In this document: positions 18,198 through 29,130 of the stretch, piece after piece
How positions within the stretch are numbered: the stretch's first letter is position 1
How the letters are laid out: each line of letters opens with the position of its first letter
Source: Mesostigma viride
Lineage: Eukaryota; Streptophyta; Mesostigmatophyceae; Mesostigmatales; Mesostigmataceae
Reading direction: 5' to 3'
DNA: 36,635 bases
Assembly: GCA_009746045.1 (NCBI GenBank)
Contig: RPFO01000286.1
Coordinates: forward strand, 1 to 36,635
Made by a program: the position numbers and the translations under genes
The notes under the pieces: generated by a model
Database searches by the model: none
The model's input: only the letters and a program-made list of their open reading frames with translations
Told to the model about the DNA's origin: nothing

Positions 18198-20600
18198 GTT
18201 GCAAGTCATGGCTAAGTCGTCCTTTCGCACGGCATCATCTTGAGCCCATTGTAGCGCACTGGTATGTTTCCATCTGCCTGAGCTTCAACCGTGACGAGGG
18301 ACAGACTAAGGCGCTCAATTGCGATTCCCCGATCCAGTGCGACACGCAATCATTGGTCGCCCCAAATCCGGGGATATGAGTGGGGGATTGTGGGGAGGGA
18401 GGGGCGGGGAAGGGAATGGATATGGGAACGGATGGGCCCTCTACCAAAATTTACCTACGACATCATTCCATCTGGCATACTAGCAGCGCAGTGCTCATGC
18501 TAGCATGCCCGTGTCCTGGAAGCTATGCGACTGGATTCCCCCGGTGGCTATTTGCGGTGGCTATTTGGGGTGGCTATTTGCGGTGCACCGGATGGGTTGG
18601 CCCCGTCAGCCTGCCCCGTTATCTTCTAGCCCGAACCGGGGCGTGGCGTCTGCATAACGAGGATGCTAGGCGTCTGTATAACATCCATGGGCGGGTGTGG
18701 TACCCCAATCTCTGTATTTGTGGGCCCCTCTAGCCTTATCTGAGCCATCGTGCGAGGGTGGGATTCCCTACTGTGGATCTCCCTACTCAAGAATGCCCCC
18801 TAGGCTTTGTGATGGTGACTGAGCGAGGGATTCCGTGGTGGCGGGCTCCCCACACGGCAAGCAGTTCTATTACCCGGCTTGCTGCGGCTCATGACCCGGC
18901 TTGCTGCGGGGGTTACGGCCTCTAACACGCGGTCAGGGCTGCACGTGCGGCTTCCATCACGGCTGCCTTGTGTTAATGGGCGCGTTTGTGTCGCTCCCAA
19001 CACAACCAGCTGGTTGTGTGGCTCCCAGCACAACGGGCCGCTTGTGTGGCTCCCAACACAGCTGGGTGCATGATTTCTCCCAACACATCTGGCGTCTCCT
19101 TTGGCTCGCAACTTGATGGCTGCTGCAGTCCACGGGAGACCTGCTCGTATTATCTCCCAGGTAACTGCCGGCCGCTTCAGTCTTTCTTTCCAGCAAGGCT
19201 GATCGTTCATGTTGAGGGGCTTTGCTACGGAGGCTCTGGCGGCCAGGCAGTGGGAGCCATTGATGATTTATGGGGGCCTCCCTGTCAGGTCTTGGGGGCT
19301 CCTGGTAATGTCCGTGGTCCTTTGCATCGCAGAATGTTGATTGCTCGTGTGCATTTGCGGTGGAGAGGGCGGCCATGGGGTGCTCGAGCTGAATGGTATG
19401 GGCTGATTTGCGCATGCATGATCTTTCGGACTGATCATGGGGGCTGAACGACTTAGGCTAATTTTTACGGGCTGAATCGTCATGGGCCGGATTATGTGGA
19501 CTGGATCATTCACGCTGGTTTTTTCAGCTGGGTCAGCCAGGCCGATTTCTTGACAGACGGGTCATGTACCCGCTACGCATGGGCGTGCAGAACCTATCGC
19601 TGCAGGGATAAGCTATTTGACTCATTTTGCCTGGATTTGCACTCCTGGGCTGGCATCCCACCTAGCCTAGGTGGGCACGGTGAAGCGCCAGGTGTAGAAT
19701 ATGATGGCTTAGCTCGGCACGCATCCACTCGGTGAGGAGAGCCTGTGGTGGTGCCGCCATCCCGTCCGATGTGCGGTTCCAGCGTGGCTGTTCAGCATGC
19801 AGATAGGTAGACGAGCTGATGCCAAAGGGCCGAGTGGATGGGCTGAGCGAGTGGGCTGATTTGGGAGCCACAGTTGGTGGCAGTGGAGCAGTCGTATTAA
19901 CAGTGGCAGACAATAGGGTGTCCAGACGCTATGGTGTCCAGACAACTTGGTCTTATGTTGTGGACAGGTTTCCACCCACAACCTTTTAATGAATGAGACC
20001 AGCGCATCGTGTAAGAAAGGCTGCTGGTGCAAGTGTGCTGCTCAAGGTTAGACCATGGCACAGCCGACGCCTGCCTTGGAACTGGAGGCGAGCATGTTGC
20101 GTTCTGCGGTATTATTGGGCAACCGTGTTTTGGGGGATCGTCACGGAGACTCGGCCATGAGTAGTTTTCTTTATGAACCATTGGAGATTGTCCACCTTGG
20201 AGTGGAGTGGGCATGGAATCCTTGTAACATACTAGGTGGTCACAATTACAGCCCAGTTTATTCATTTTCCGTGTCCTGCTGGACGGTACAAGCAGTGCAT
20301 GTGGTGCTTCTGGCCATGCGCAGGAATCATATCTGTTAGTCTTGGGTATGATTTTTTTATGAGCTTGAAGACTGGCATGGCATGGAGCAGAAGGGATTGA
20401 GACATCACTCGTGTTGACCATCTAATCGATCGACATTTTGGGTGCTCCTCAATCCCATTGATTTTTGTTGACATAATGCGAAGAACCTTTTGGATTGGTG
20501 AGCTATGCTCATTTTATCTATGATTAACCTGCTGAGCGGAGAATGCAACGCCGTATAGCACAAAAAGAAAAAATAATTTTCAGAAAAAAATATTAATATT
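18198..20600. other. Gene-poor intergenic region with short minisatellites
   Basis: No frame shows a recognisable protein. Repeats seen: GGTGGCTATTTGC in three 13-bp units (18543-18581), a CGGCTTGCTGCGG duplication (about 18877-18912), and a 29-30 bp repeat around TTGTGTGGCTCCCAACACA in three to four units (18984-19100). The 3' untranslated region of the transporter gene must start here, but no clear poly(A) signal is visible. Confidence 0.5.
18984..19100. repeat. 29-30 bp minisatellite
   Basis: Units contain TGTGTGGCTCCCAACACA and are themselves partly self-complementary (TTGTG ... CACAA). Confidence 0.8.
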
Positions 20601-20660
20601 TTTTGTGCTGGCACCTGTACCCCAGCCACCCAGGTAGGGGTTGGCTGGACAGGTGGTTGC

Positions 20661-20667
20661 TATAAAA
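20661..20667 (+). promoter_or_regulatory. TATA box of the compact retroelement
   Basis: TATAAAA about 117 bases upstream of the ATG at 20778. A CACGTGACCACGTC motif pair lies between them. The position fits an internal or 5' promoter driving the small ORF. Confidence 0.6.
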
Positions 20668-20777
20668 GGTGGGCTTCCATTCTAGGGAAGCAGGTTGTTT
20701 CTTTTGCCTGAGAACCTCACGTGACCACGTCACAAAAAACAAAACCCAAGGTAACACATCAAGCATTATAACCCACC

Positions 20778-20957
20778 ATGACCTCAACACTGACAGCCCC
20801 AGACCGGAATTTCATAGCACAACTCAAGCAAACAGCCAAGGAGGGATGCACCCCAAAGCAGGTGGAGGTTATTGGTCCTGAGGATAGCCGCTACACTACC
20901 GCCTCGTCTGCCATTACAGTAGAGGACAGCTCGGATGAGGATTGCATCCCCATCTAA
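20778..20957 (+). CDS. 59-residue protein of the compact retroelement
   Basis: ATG in good context (CCCACCATGA), 59 codons, TAA stop. N-terminal half is polar (MTSTLTAPDRNFIAQLKQ...), with a Lys/Gln segment and one Cys. The C-terminal half carries GPEDSRYTTASSAITV and an acidic DSSDED tail ending CIPI. No known domain is recognised. The last ~31 codons are conserved in the truncated copy at 4391, which also ends with a stop at the same place. It may be the fused first and last pieces of a longer retrotransposon ORF after internal deletion, or a genuine small protein. Confidence 0.5.
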   Translation: MTSTLTAPDRNFIAQLKQTAKEGCTPKQVEVIGPEDSRYTTASSAITVEDSSDEDCIPI

Positions 20958-22798
20958 CTAGTGCTTAACGGTTGGGGGATGATGCAGACGATATTTGTTT
21001 AAACTTTTGTGTAATTATTTTTCTAATGAGATTAGCATAGTACTCCGTGGCATGCCTTTGCGCATGACACGCAAGTACTTACTTACTTACTTACCCCGAA
21101 GGAGGCCGCCACTGCGGTCCAGAAGATCCTAGGGGAGGGGGTTTGGCTAGAGCGAATCCAGAAGCTCAACCAGGGGCATGCCAAGAACGTCATGGACGCA
21201 TTGGAGAAAAGGGCCGGGGTTTGTCAGCGACTGGGATGGGAAGGAGGCCCTGGCCGATGTGCTAGCAGCGCAACTGGGGGAGGCTATTGCAGAGCCGGAT
21301 CCACCAGTGTCAGTAGGTACATGCGGTGGGAACTGGGGGTGTTCACCCTTCGGCAGGTGGAAGCCGAGGGGCGGGGCAAGGTGGAGCGGGCGGTGGGGAG
21401 GAGGATGGCGCCCCTGGGGCGATCGACTAGGATGTGGCGGACCTAGACCGAAACATAGGTCGGCTGCTGGGGACCGAGACGGGCTATGCAACGCCAGCTG
21501 GAGGGCTTCCATCCTGGCCGGGCAACGCCCTCACTGGCGGAGATATTGGCGTCCTGATCAATATTGGCGGCCATGTCGAAGCTGCTGGACCAGGCAAAGA
21601 CTCCAGCAGCGGCGACGACTGCTGGCAGGCTGGCGCGCACGAAGGGACCATTGGGCGCTGAGTCGGCATGCAGTGCCGGTCCTGCTGAGCAACATGCTGG
21701 AGGCGGTGCTGCCGGGGATGCTGGACTACGCGGAGAGCGTGGCCGGGGGGGAAGTCCATCCGTGCGTCGATAATGCTGACGATGCACGGTGCCCAACACA
21801 GCCAGCGGGGAGAGGCGCATGTTGGTTCTGCATTTGAATGACTGGCATCCTGGACACGATGGTCACGGAATTTGGCTACCGGGCCACGCCACGCTCCGAA
21901 GTCAATTTGGCTACTGGGCCACGCCACGCTCCGAAGTCATTCTGGAGCTGGCAGCAGCCGAGTATCTGGCGAAGCTGATCACGGCGTGCCAGTTGGTGGA
22001 TGTGGGGTCGACGGGCTGGAAGGGCCGGCACTCCATCGGCAATGCTGCCACTCCAGGAGGGTGGGGCGATGCCGGGTGTCTCCGGCGGTCCGGGCAGCGA
22101 TGACCATGGGGAAGCTTCAGCGCAAGCTCAGGGAGCAGGGTCCCTGCAAGAAGGGGCAGGGCGGACCGTCCAACAACAACAAGTGAGTGAGCGGTGCCTC
22201 CTTCCGCTGCCTCTTCCAGCGCCGCTTCCAGCTCGTGACTCAGTGGTGGCAGCAGGTACGCTCAGGCCGTATAGGCGCGATAGGATGAGTCGGGCTTATA
22301 ATCAGTGCTCGCACACTAGCCTGTCAAGCGGTTAGGGATGGGGGGGGGGGCGCCGAGACCCGCCTGCTGTAGATTCGGCCCACGGTGTGCCCGGGCCTAT
22401 ACGCAGCAGGCGGCCCTATATGGGATCGATGATGCTTGCAGGTCCTTTGTCCGCCGGAACGGTGGTTCCGTAGCGGCAATGGCAGGATCTGTAGTGGATG
22501 GGGGTGAATATGCTGAAGGATCGAGCCGGCCCTTACGAACCGTTAGTAGCCGCACGCTTGGCCTTGCCTGGTCCGGGGGAGGGTGGCCAAGTGGATGTGC
22601 TGAACTTACTAACCCCCTCTTGTGGAGCAATTTTGAAATGATGAGAGTAAGATGGTATGGACGCTGAGCCCAGCCGAGCGGATCTTGCAGAAGTCGATGC
22701 GGATCTCGCGGGGGTGTAGCATGGAGGAGTTCGCGCGGGTTTGCACGGTGTGTGTGGAGAGGGGGATTTTGGGTGGATTTTTTTAGGAGGAGCCGCCT

Positions 22799-23030
22799 AT
22801 GGTGAACGGTACTTTTGGGGTCAGAAAGCCCGACGGCCGTATACGGCTGATTGTGGACAACCGTCGTGGGAACATGCCACTACCAGATCTATGCCTGCTT
22901 TTTTACCATGTGCACCTTGGCGTGATTTGCGATTTGCCCTGACGCGCGCTGGGGAGGATGTTTTGGGGGGCGTATCAGATTTGGATTCCTACTATAACAG
23001 ACTCCGCCTGCCCGTTTGGATGCGGCGGTA
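22799..23030 (+). pseudogene. Reverse transcriptase-like core fragment
   Basis: GTFGVRKPDGRIRLIVDNRR followed by a Gly-Asn is the typical 'KxDGxxRLxxDxRxxN' finger/palm motif. After a stop at about 22942 another frame continues with SDLDSYYNRLRLPVWMRRY, which resembles the first catalytic-Asp block (D..xxYxxLxxP). A YxDD-type box is not clearly visible. Confidence 0.6.
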
Positions 23031-23784
23031 TACTGTGCCTGGATGCCGGTGTGGTCGGATCTGTGGGCCTGAGTGGGGCACGTCGGAAGGTGTGGCCGTG
23101 GATGTTGTGCTGCATGACCAGTGGGAAACAAGCTGCCAGGCCGTCGCTGTGGCCCAGTGACAGTGTGCACCAGTCTGTGCTGTATACCGCTGTGGCCCCA
23201 AGCCCCCGTAGTTGGAGCCGCTAGTCGTGGGCTGAGCATCGACATGTCAGCGCTGATCCTGGTGCCGGCGGAGGCCAACGAGGCGGGGGAGACCGTCCGG
23301 CTGAGGCTGGAGGAGGACTCTGCTGCGCCCTTGGCGCCCTCGCCGTGCTTCGAATCTCGGCAGGATCTGGAAGGTATGCATGCATGCTGTGACGATCGAT
23401 GACCTCCATTTCACCCACTGTGCGTCGGTGGAATTGGGGTGAATCAGCAGCTAGATCGTGCTCAGGCTACCTACGCCGGCCGCTGTTGGGCTGGTGCGGA
23501 AGTCTGACAACAAGGTGCAGTACGGGTGACAGCTGAGCAGACTGGTGTGCAGGCGGTGGGTGTCATTCACCAAAGAGATGCCGTATACGTGACGTGGTGC
23601 CCATGTTCCTGAGCGTGTGGTGACGGTTATCGCTGCTACTCATAGAATCTTGGATCGCGGGTTTACATACTACCGCGAACTTAGTTCTAGCTGACAGTGC
23701 TTGGGAAGTGGGTGTGGATGCATCTGCTGTGCCGCCCCATGCTCTCGGTGTGGTCAGTCCGAGACGTGTCGGCTGCTAGCAGCC

Positions 23785-24040
23785 ATGAACGCCTCCCAGC
23801 TGCCTGGGCGCCGCTGGCGCCTCCCTGCGGGGGCCCGCCAGGAGCTTCAGGCGGCGATCGACCTGGCCCCCTTTTTCAGGGCTGCCAGGGCCCGGCCCCT
23901 TTCTGACCGGGTCGTCGCAAGTGATGCGAGCTGTTCCGGCGGTGGGGTGGTCTACAGGGACCTAGCTGCCTGGGGCCGATTGACAGTGCCCGGCTGGCGA
24001 CCCGGCGCGAAGCGCGGGGGTGGCGGACGACAGCCTTAAC
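23785..24040 (+). pseudogene. RNase H-like fragment
   Basis: LPAGARQELQAAIDLAPFF then VVASDASCSGGGVVYRDL: the SDAS...GGG block resembles the first catalytic Asp region of retroelement RNase H. The frame ends within about 70 codons. Confidence 0.5.
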
Positions 24041-24460
24041 GTCTGGGGAGGACTGGGACCTGGACCGCATGGAGGAGGGGGACTACAGCCTGCTGGATAG
24101 TCGGGCCACTGGCGTACGGCACTGTCCTACAGGTGGCGGGGGCAGCCTAACCACATCAACGTCACACAGGAGGCCATTGCTGTGACGCAGGGGGTGGAGT
24201 AGTCGTGCCGAACCAAGGCGTGTCGAGGTAAGCGAGTCGTCCGGCTCGTGGACTCTATAGCTAGTGCTGTGGTGGGAGCGTTTGTCAGAGGGCGGTCGTC
24301 TTCCTACATACCACCTCAACCAGCTGGTTCGGCGCTTCTGCGCTCTGTCACTGGCTGGCGACATGCAGAGCCACTGGGTCTGGGTGGCTACCGACCACAA
24401 CCATGCAGCTGACAGGGCGTCCCCAACATCTACTGCTCCAATTTTGGTACTTTTGAAATT

Positions 24461-25070
24461 CCATGCCTGGAGCGCAAAGTTTGCAATATATGTGCCGTTT
24501 GTAGCTCTAGCTCTATAATAACCTGACCAACCCCGCATTCCTCAAAGTACTTAGCACTTGTTGCCTATTCTCATTATGCGAATCACATGATTAGGATGTG
24601 CTTCATGATTGCTATTGCTCGAGATTCAATTAAGAATGATTGACATCAATAAATGATGAACCAAATAAACCAAATTAGGCCACTTGACAAGTTCATGATC
24701 CATTTAAATTGTACAATTAAGCGATTAATTAATTCATAAATCATACATTACATGGGATACCCCCGTCGACGAGCTAGTGGTACGTACAATGAAACATTTG
24801 AGTTTGTAACATGTCTCCATGGATATATACATGTATGCTGGACCTCGCGCATCTCAGCCCTCTAAGAAATGTTATTTGAACTCAGGTCTAGATCTAAATA
24901 TATACATGATCTGGATAATATTATACACTTCCTTAAAAGAGCATGAATCGAGCTTTACAATTCAGGACAAGGAACTCGTTTGCAAATCACGGCTGAAAGG
25001 CAAGTGCTCACAACGAAGCACGTGCTCTCAAGGCTGTCCACCTCGTCCAACCAAGCCCGGGCGAGCTGGC
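24461..25070. other. AT-rich spacer, probable 3' flank of the transposase-like gene
   Basis: Markedly AT-richer than its surroundings, with TTAATTAATT-type runs around 24726-24740. No gene seen. TGTAA motifs on the minus strand (for example around 24955) are possible poly(A) signals for the gene ending at 25071. Confidence 0.45.
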
Positions 25071-28000
25071 CTACTCAACAGGTCTCTTCTTGGCCAAGTT
25101 CGTGAGCCGTTTCTCGACGTCTGTCGGAATGGTCAAGATGGCCTGGCGATTGTTAGCTGGGTTGACAACAATGGTGTGTTCGAACCCCGCGTCCATGCAC
25201 AGGTAGCAATTGACCAAGTTTGGCTGTTCAGCTTGCGCATCGGCGTCCATTTTGAACATCGTCGCCATACCCGGAAATCTGTCCCAGTAGCGCACCCCCA
25301 CCACCCATTGTCCCTTACGGAACAACTCCCTATCGACCTTGCCGTTTCTGTCGGCCACTCGCCTCACGAAAGTAGCGGCCACCTGATAAGGCTCCTGCAA
25401 GACTTCCGCTAGCCAATATGGATGATCTGGATCGTGGGACTCATCACCAGAGTAGGACTCGACGGCAAAAATGTCTCGCAGCTTCAGTCTCCTTCCCATC
25501 ATCGTCCTCTCTGCCTGTAGTCTGTTCAGTCGCGTCCCTGCGTGCCCCCCTTGTCCGTTTGGGTTCCTTTGCACTGGCTCCCCCAGTTTGTGGAGCTTCA
25601 TCCGAGCACCTCCCACATTCCAGCCGTCCATGTCGGTCCACTCCTTTCGACAATCCCACCACCTTTCCTCGGCGCACGCACCGCCACAATAGCAGGAATA
25701 CTGGCGCAGCATTAAGCGCGTCACATTCGACTTGTCCATGCGCCACCAGTGCGCCTTCTTCACTCCTTTGATTTCGCCGCGCCCTGGGCTGTAAGGAAGC
25801 ACCTGCGCGTCGAAGACAAGATTTGCACAAGGGAAAGTTGAAGTTACGAGACCATCGAGCTAGTTGTGTTTTATTAAGCACTCCTGATCGCCAGGACTCC
25901 AAGAACGCCCTAGAAACGACGGCCGGCGTAACTATTCCCTGAACGAGGACTGTACACTTAATTACCTCGGGGAACTCGAAGAAGTTACGCCTGGTCGTTG
26001 TGGTCCCGCCCACCGCCCCCGACGCCAGATTCTCCACCAACTGGGCGGCCGTCTGTTTGTCCTGGTTCTCTTCCCTGATGTGCCACCTCCTCAACATGCA
26101 CTTCACAGTCCCACCAGCTCCATCCACCTCCCCCTTTCCGTGCTGCTCCCCAAAGTAATTCCACTCAAATGACTCCAGGTGCGGATCCTCCGTCAGCAGC
26201 CGGGCCACTTCCGCGATCACATTCCTTGACTTGAACTGCATGGAGCAATTGTCCGACCACCCAATGAAGCGCTTCACCTCTACCCCTTCTGACCGTAGTG
26301 TCGCCAGGATTTTGAGGATAGCAAAACGGAGGGCCCGCCCGTCCCTTTTCATTCCGCCCTGTCCGATGAAGTGAAACTCCCTTCTCACGACCTTTCCCGA
26401 CGCTGGATCCAAGTAGCGCACGATCCAGGGCATAAGGACGAATGTGACTGGATGCCAATACTGTGCTTGGAGATTGTGATAGGTGTAAGACTGGTAGTTC
26501 TCGGCGTAATCTGTGTGGCATACAAGGTCCCCCACCCGCATCCTTGAGAGACATTCCTTGGAGGCGTCCGCTTGCCACCACGCGTTGAAGCAATGCTGGA
26601 TGAAGTCCGGCCACTTGTCCACAATTGCCTCCTTTAGCTCCGTTGGTGTGGACTTGACGTCGACTTGCGTCAATCGCTGCCCACCAGCCTTTGCGATCTC
26701 GTCACAGTCGTCCTGCATATGCGCAGTGTGCACATACAGAAAAGACATCAACTTCGACCCACCAATGACCTGTAGAAAGAAAAAAGACAGGACCTCAGGA
26801 AAAATTGAAAAAGAAACGCCTTGGGGCGCAACCACTCCACTAAAAATTACCTCTGGCCCAAGAACTTCAGGAAACATTGCAAAAGAAACGCCTTGGGGCG
26901 CAACCACTCCACTAAAAATTACCTCTGGCCCAAGAACCGCACCCGGCGGCACATCCTGCATCTCGTATCTGGTCCATGAAATCAGGTGGTTGGAAGCCTC
27001 CTCCCGTTCGCATAACATGAAGTTCCGAATTCCACACTTGGGAGCCAGGCAAGTGCCCAACACACAAGCCTTACGCCGGATCGAGCAAACCCCCAACTCC
27101 TCGCCCAGGTCATGATCGGGCACCCCTTCCTCGTCGTCCAGCACCCTCCCATGCATGGGCAGATCCTCAAGTTCGCCCTGAAAAGGCTGAACCTGCGGCC
27201 GCGACGACCCCACAGACGACCTCGAACCTCCCCCCTCCCTCATCCCCTCCACCTCACAAGTAAACTTGTTCACCCACTCTGTCGTGTGAGTGGCTTTGAA
27301 AATGGAACATGTGGGCACGGACGACCCCACGTCGAGCTGGCTACCATGATCGCACGCGTGGCATTCAGGTCCGCACTCGCATCTGGCATGAAAAGTTGCA
27401 CGAAATTTGGCCAACCCCCCAACCATGGACTGCATGGTAGTGTGGTGCTGGCATGCGCACAAGTTCCGCATTTTCCACCGCCCCTTGACGCATGCGGGCA
27501 TATGCTTGCAAAAAGTAGTGTATCCCACATGAACTGTGCTCTTCTGATTCGTGCGTAGCATTGACATCCCTGCCTCCGTCTCCAAAATCACCTGATTTCC
27601 CCCCCTCACACCCTCCTCTCCCCCCCCCCCCCCCCCCTCCCTACTGTCCATCCGCCGCGGTGGCTTCAACTCCGGATGGCGGGAAATGAACACTTCGTAA
27701 ATCTTCGACTTGGAGACAGTATAGTAGCGCGCACCCTCCGAAAACGCTAGTGTATGTTTGTAATCCTTTCTGGTCCATTCACAATGAACATCCTTCATGT
27801 TCGGAGACGCCCGCGTCAAGTTATCATCCCTCCAGCACGCTTGTATCAGGGCAATGACTTCCGTCGGAAGCTCGTCTTTCCTCCTCCTCCTCTCTGGCGC
27901 ACTCATCAAAAGGTCGTCCTCCCCTTCTTCCATTCCATCCCTGTGACCCCGAACAGTTGCGACAAAGCGCCTGTCAATCCCGAACGCGCGCTCCACAATC

Positions 28001-28422
28001 CTGTCCGGGACGCCCTCCATTGCCTTCGTAACAAGTCCACACAAGGCCCACCTAAGCCCACGATCCTTCTCAGATGTTCCCAAGTCGCCAAAAGCCTTCT
28101 TGATGTTATCCCGAAGAGATTCCGCCCAATTTTCAGGAAGCCCGCCGTCACAGTTCTTCCTCTTCTTAATGCCGTTGCTCTCCGCCACCATGGCATTTAG
28201 TCTTGAAGCTGCGCAAGACAGAACCTCCGCGCTCATCTCTGGCGTCCTGTGGTTGTTTGCTTTCACGCGTTCCGCCATGATAGGAAAGATGTCATTGGCA
28301 ATTTTGTACCCCTTGTTCTCGATGTACTTGTCGCTCCAGAGACCGCGAAGTGCAGGCTCCCGGTCGTCATTGGACAAGGGACGCGAACCGTCGGAAACGG
28401 CCCCCCGCCCCGATCGCGCCAT
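25071..28422 (-). CDS. DDE-transposase-like protein (three exons, ~1,011 aa)
   Basis: Exons: 28422-26923, 26769-25966, 25802-25071, all phase 0; donors GAG/GTAATT in both cases, acceptors CTACAG/GTC and GCGCAG/GTG. The first ATG in the long frame is at 28422. Residues ~180-260: basic helix-rich region. Residues ~305-372: Cys/His-rich putative zinc-binding segment (C305, C311, C322, C324, C348, C350, C354, C357, C372). Residues 501-768: core with HTDYAENYQ (D587), GWSDNCSMQFKSRN (D673) and FGEQHGKGEVDGAGGTVK (E714/D716), a plausible RNase H-fold DDE triad. C-terminal exon has a CYCGGAC cluster. Similar TDxAENY / SDxxxxQxKxR / HGKGxxDGxGGTVKR proteins are widespread, poorly characterised transposase-like proteins; I do not assign a superfamily. 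Exon 1 carries an 18-G homopolymer coding for glycines. Confidence 0.75.
25803..25965 (-). other. Second intron of the transposase-like gene
   Basis: GAG/GTAATTAAG to CGACGCGCAG/GTG, 163 nt. Removing it joins NFFEFPE to VLPYSPGRGEIKGVKK. It contains AACGACGGCCGGCGTAACT (plus-strand sense, 25916-25934), the same motif repeated upstream of the gene at 28566-29120. Confidence 0.75.
26770..26922 (-). repeat. Intron with a 72-bp tandem duplication of its donor region
   Basis: On the minus strand GGGCCAGAG/GTAATTTTTAGTGG occurs twice, 72 bp apart (donors at 26922 and 26850), before a single acceptor TTTCTTTCTACAG at 26770. Either donor gives an intron of 153 or 81 nt. Both are multiples of three without stop codons, so retention also stays open. 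Splicing at the first donor joins GPE to VIGGSKLMSF. Confidence 0.75.
27620..27637 (-). other. 18-G homopolymer inside exon 1 of the transposase-like gene
   Basis: Reads as six glycines after RRMDSRE. Any one-base slip would break the frame. It may also be a sequencing-error hotspot. Confidence 0.8.
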
Positions 28423-28565
28423 CAGACTTTGGTCAGACGGCAGCTGATTTTTTTCGCCTCTTAATCCCGCGGCACCGAAAGCCCTGAGGATGAGTAATGA
28501 TAAATAATCACCATTAAAGACACGACGAAAACGATGGGCATCAAACAAGAACGACAAGCGTCATT

Positions 28566-29130
28566 AATAACGCCGGCCGGCGCAACTGGATACATGTAAA
28601 CCATACAAAAGTGATTTTATGAAACACATACAGTTTGTCATTAATAACGACGGCCGGCGTAACTCGGGCGCAATTAAAAACCATTAAGAAGCAACTCAGG
28701 ATATGCAGGCAGAAATCCTTCAGGTGTAAAAAAGATGTACAAACACACTTTTGGTAATGGGGCCTGATTGCGCAACTGCAAGATACCATTGGAAACGCCG
28801 GCCGGCGCAACTGGATGCATGTACATAAACCATACAAAAGTGATTTGCACAAAACCCCTACAATTTGTCATGAGTAACGACGGCCGGCGTAACTCGGTTG
28901 CATTTGAAAACCACAAAGAAGCAACTCAGGTAGTGAAGGCGGAAATCCCAGAGGTGATAAAATGTTTACCAACACAAAATGTTGATAAGCGTGCAAGCTT
29001 TTGCAAGTGCGCGCAAGATACCATTGGAAACGCCGGCCGGCGCAACTGGAACACCAAAACAAAAAACTTGATTTGCACGAAACCCATTCAGTTCGTCATG
29101 GATAACGACGGCCGGCGCAACTTCATGGCA
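28566..29130. repeat. ~230-bp tandem repeat with GCCGGC palindromes, ~2.5 copies
   Basis: Units begin at about 28566, 28794 and 29028 with AACGCCGGCCGGCGCAACTG. Each has a second motif about 75-85 bp on, AACGACGGCCGGCGTAACT (28646, 28877) or its GCAAC variant (29104). The array lies just upstream of the minus-strand transposase-like gene, where promoter or transposase-binding repeats would be expected. The CGGCCGGCG core is self-complementary at GCCGGC. Confidence 0.85.

Larger units (their letters stand above)
20661..21096 (+). mobile_element. Compact retroelement with TATA box, 59-codon ORF and ACTT tail
   Basis: Order: TATA box, short leader, intact ORF (20778-20957), 3' untranslated segment with TGTAA at 21010-21014, and terminal (ACTT)n. 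The segment from 20862 to the tail recurs at 4391-4622, so it is a dispersed repeat. The true 5' boundary is unclear and may lie as far out as about 20600. No polymerase is encoded; it would need enzymes in trans. Confidence 0.65.
21097..24460 (+). pseudogene. Degenerate retrotransposon pol region
   Basis: Directly follows the ACTT tail. Retroelement-like protein fragments appear in successive frames with stops and frameshifts: a first piece (KILGEGVWLERIQKLNQGHA, about 21120-21180, continuing after a shift as FVSDWDGKEALADVLAAQLG), the reverse transcriptase-like core (22799-23030), the RNase H-like start (23911-23952), and a piece resembling the distal RNase H region (HWVWVATDHNHAADRAS, 24372-24422). 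A 34-bp direct duplication (around TTTGGCTACYGGGCCACGCC) sits at about 21868-21936. The order RT then RNase H fits LTR- or DIRS-type retrotransposons; no integrase or tyrosine recombinase is identifiable, so the class is open. No intact frame remains. Confidence 0.6.

Noticed and set aside
28423-28557. Longer N-terminus of the transposase-like protein
   Set aside because: The extra 45 codons begin at a TTG and have no in-frame ATG before 28422.
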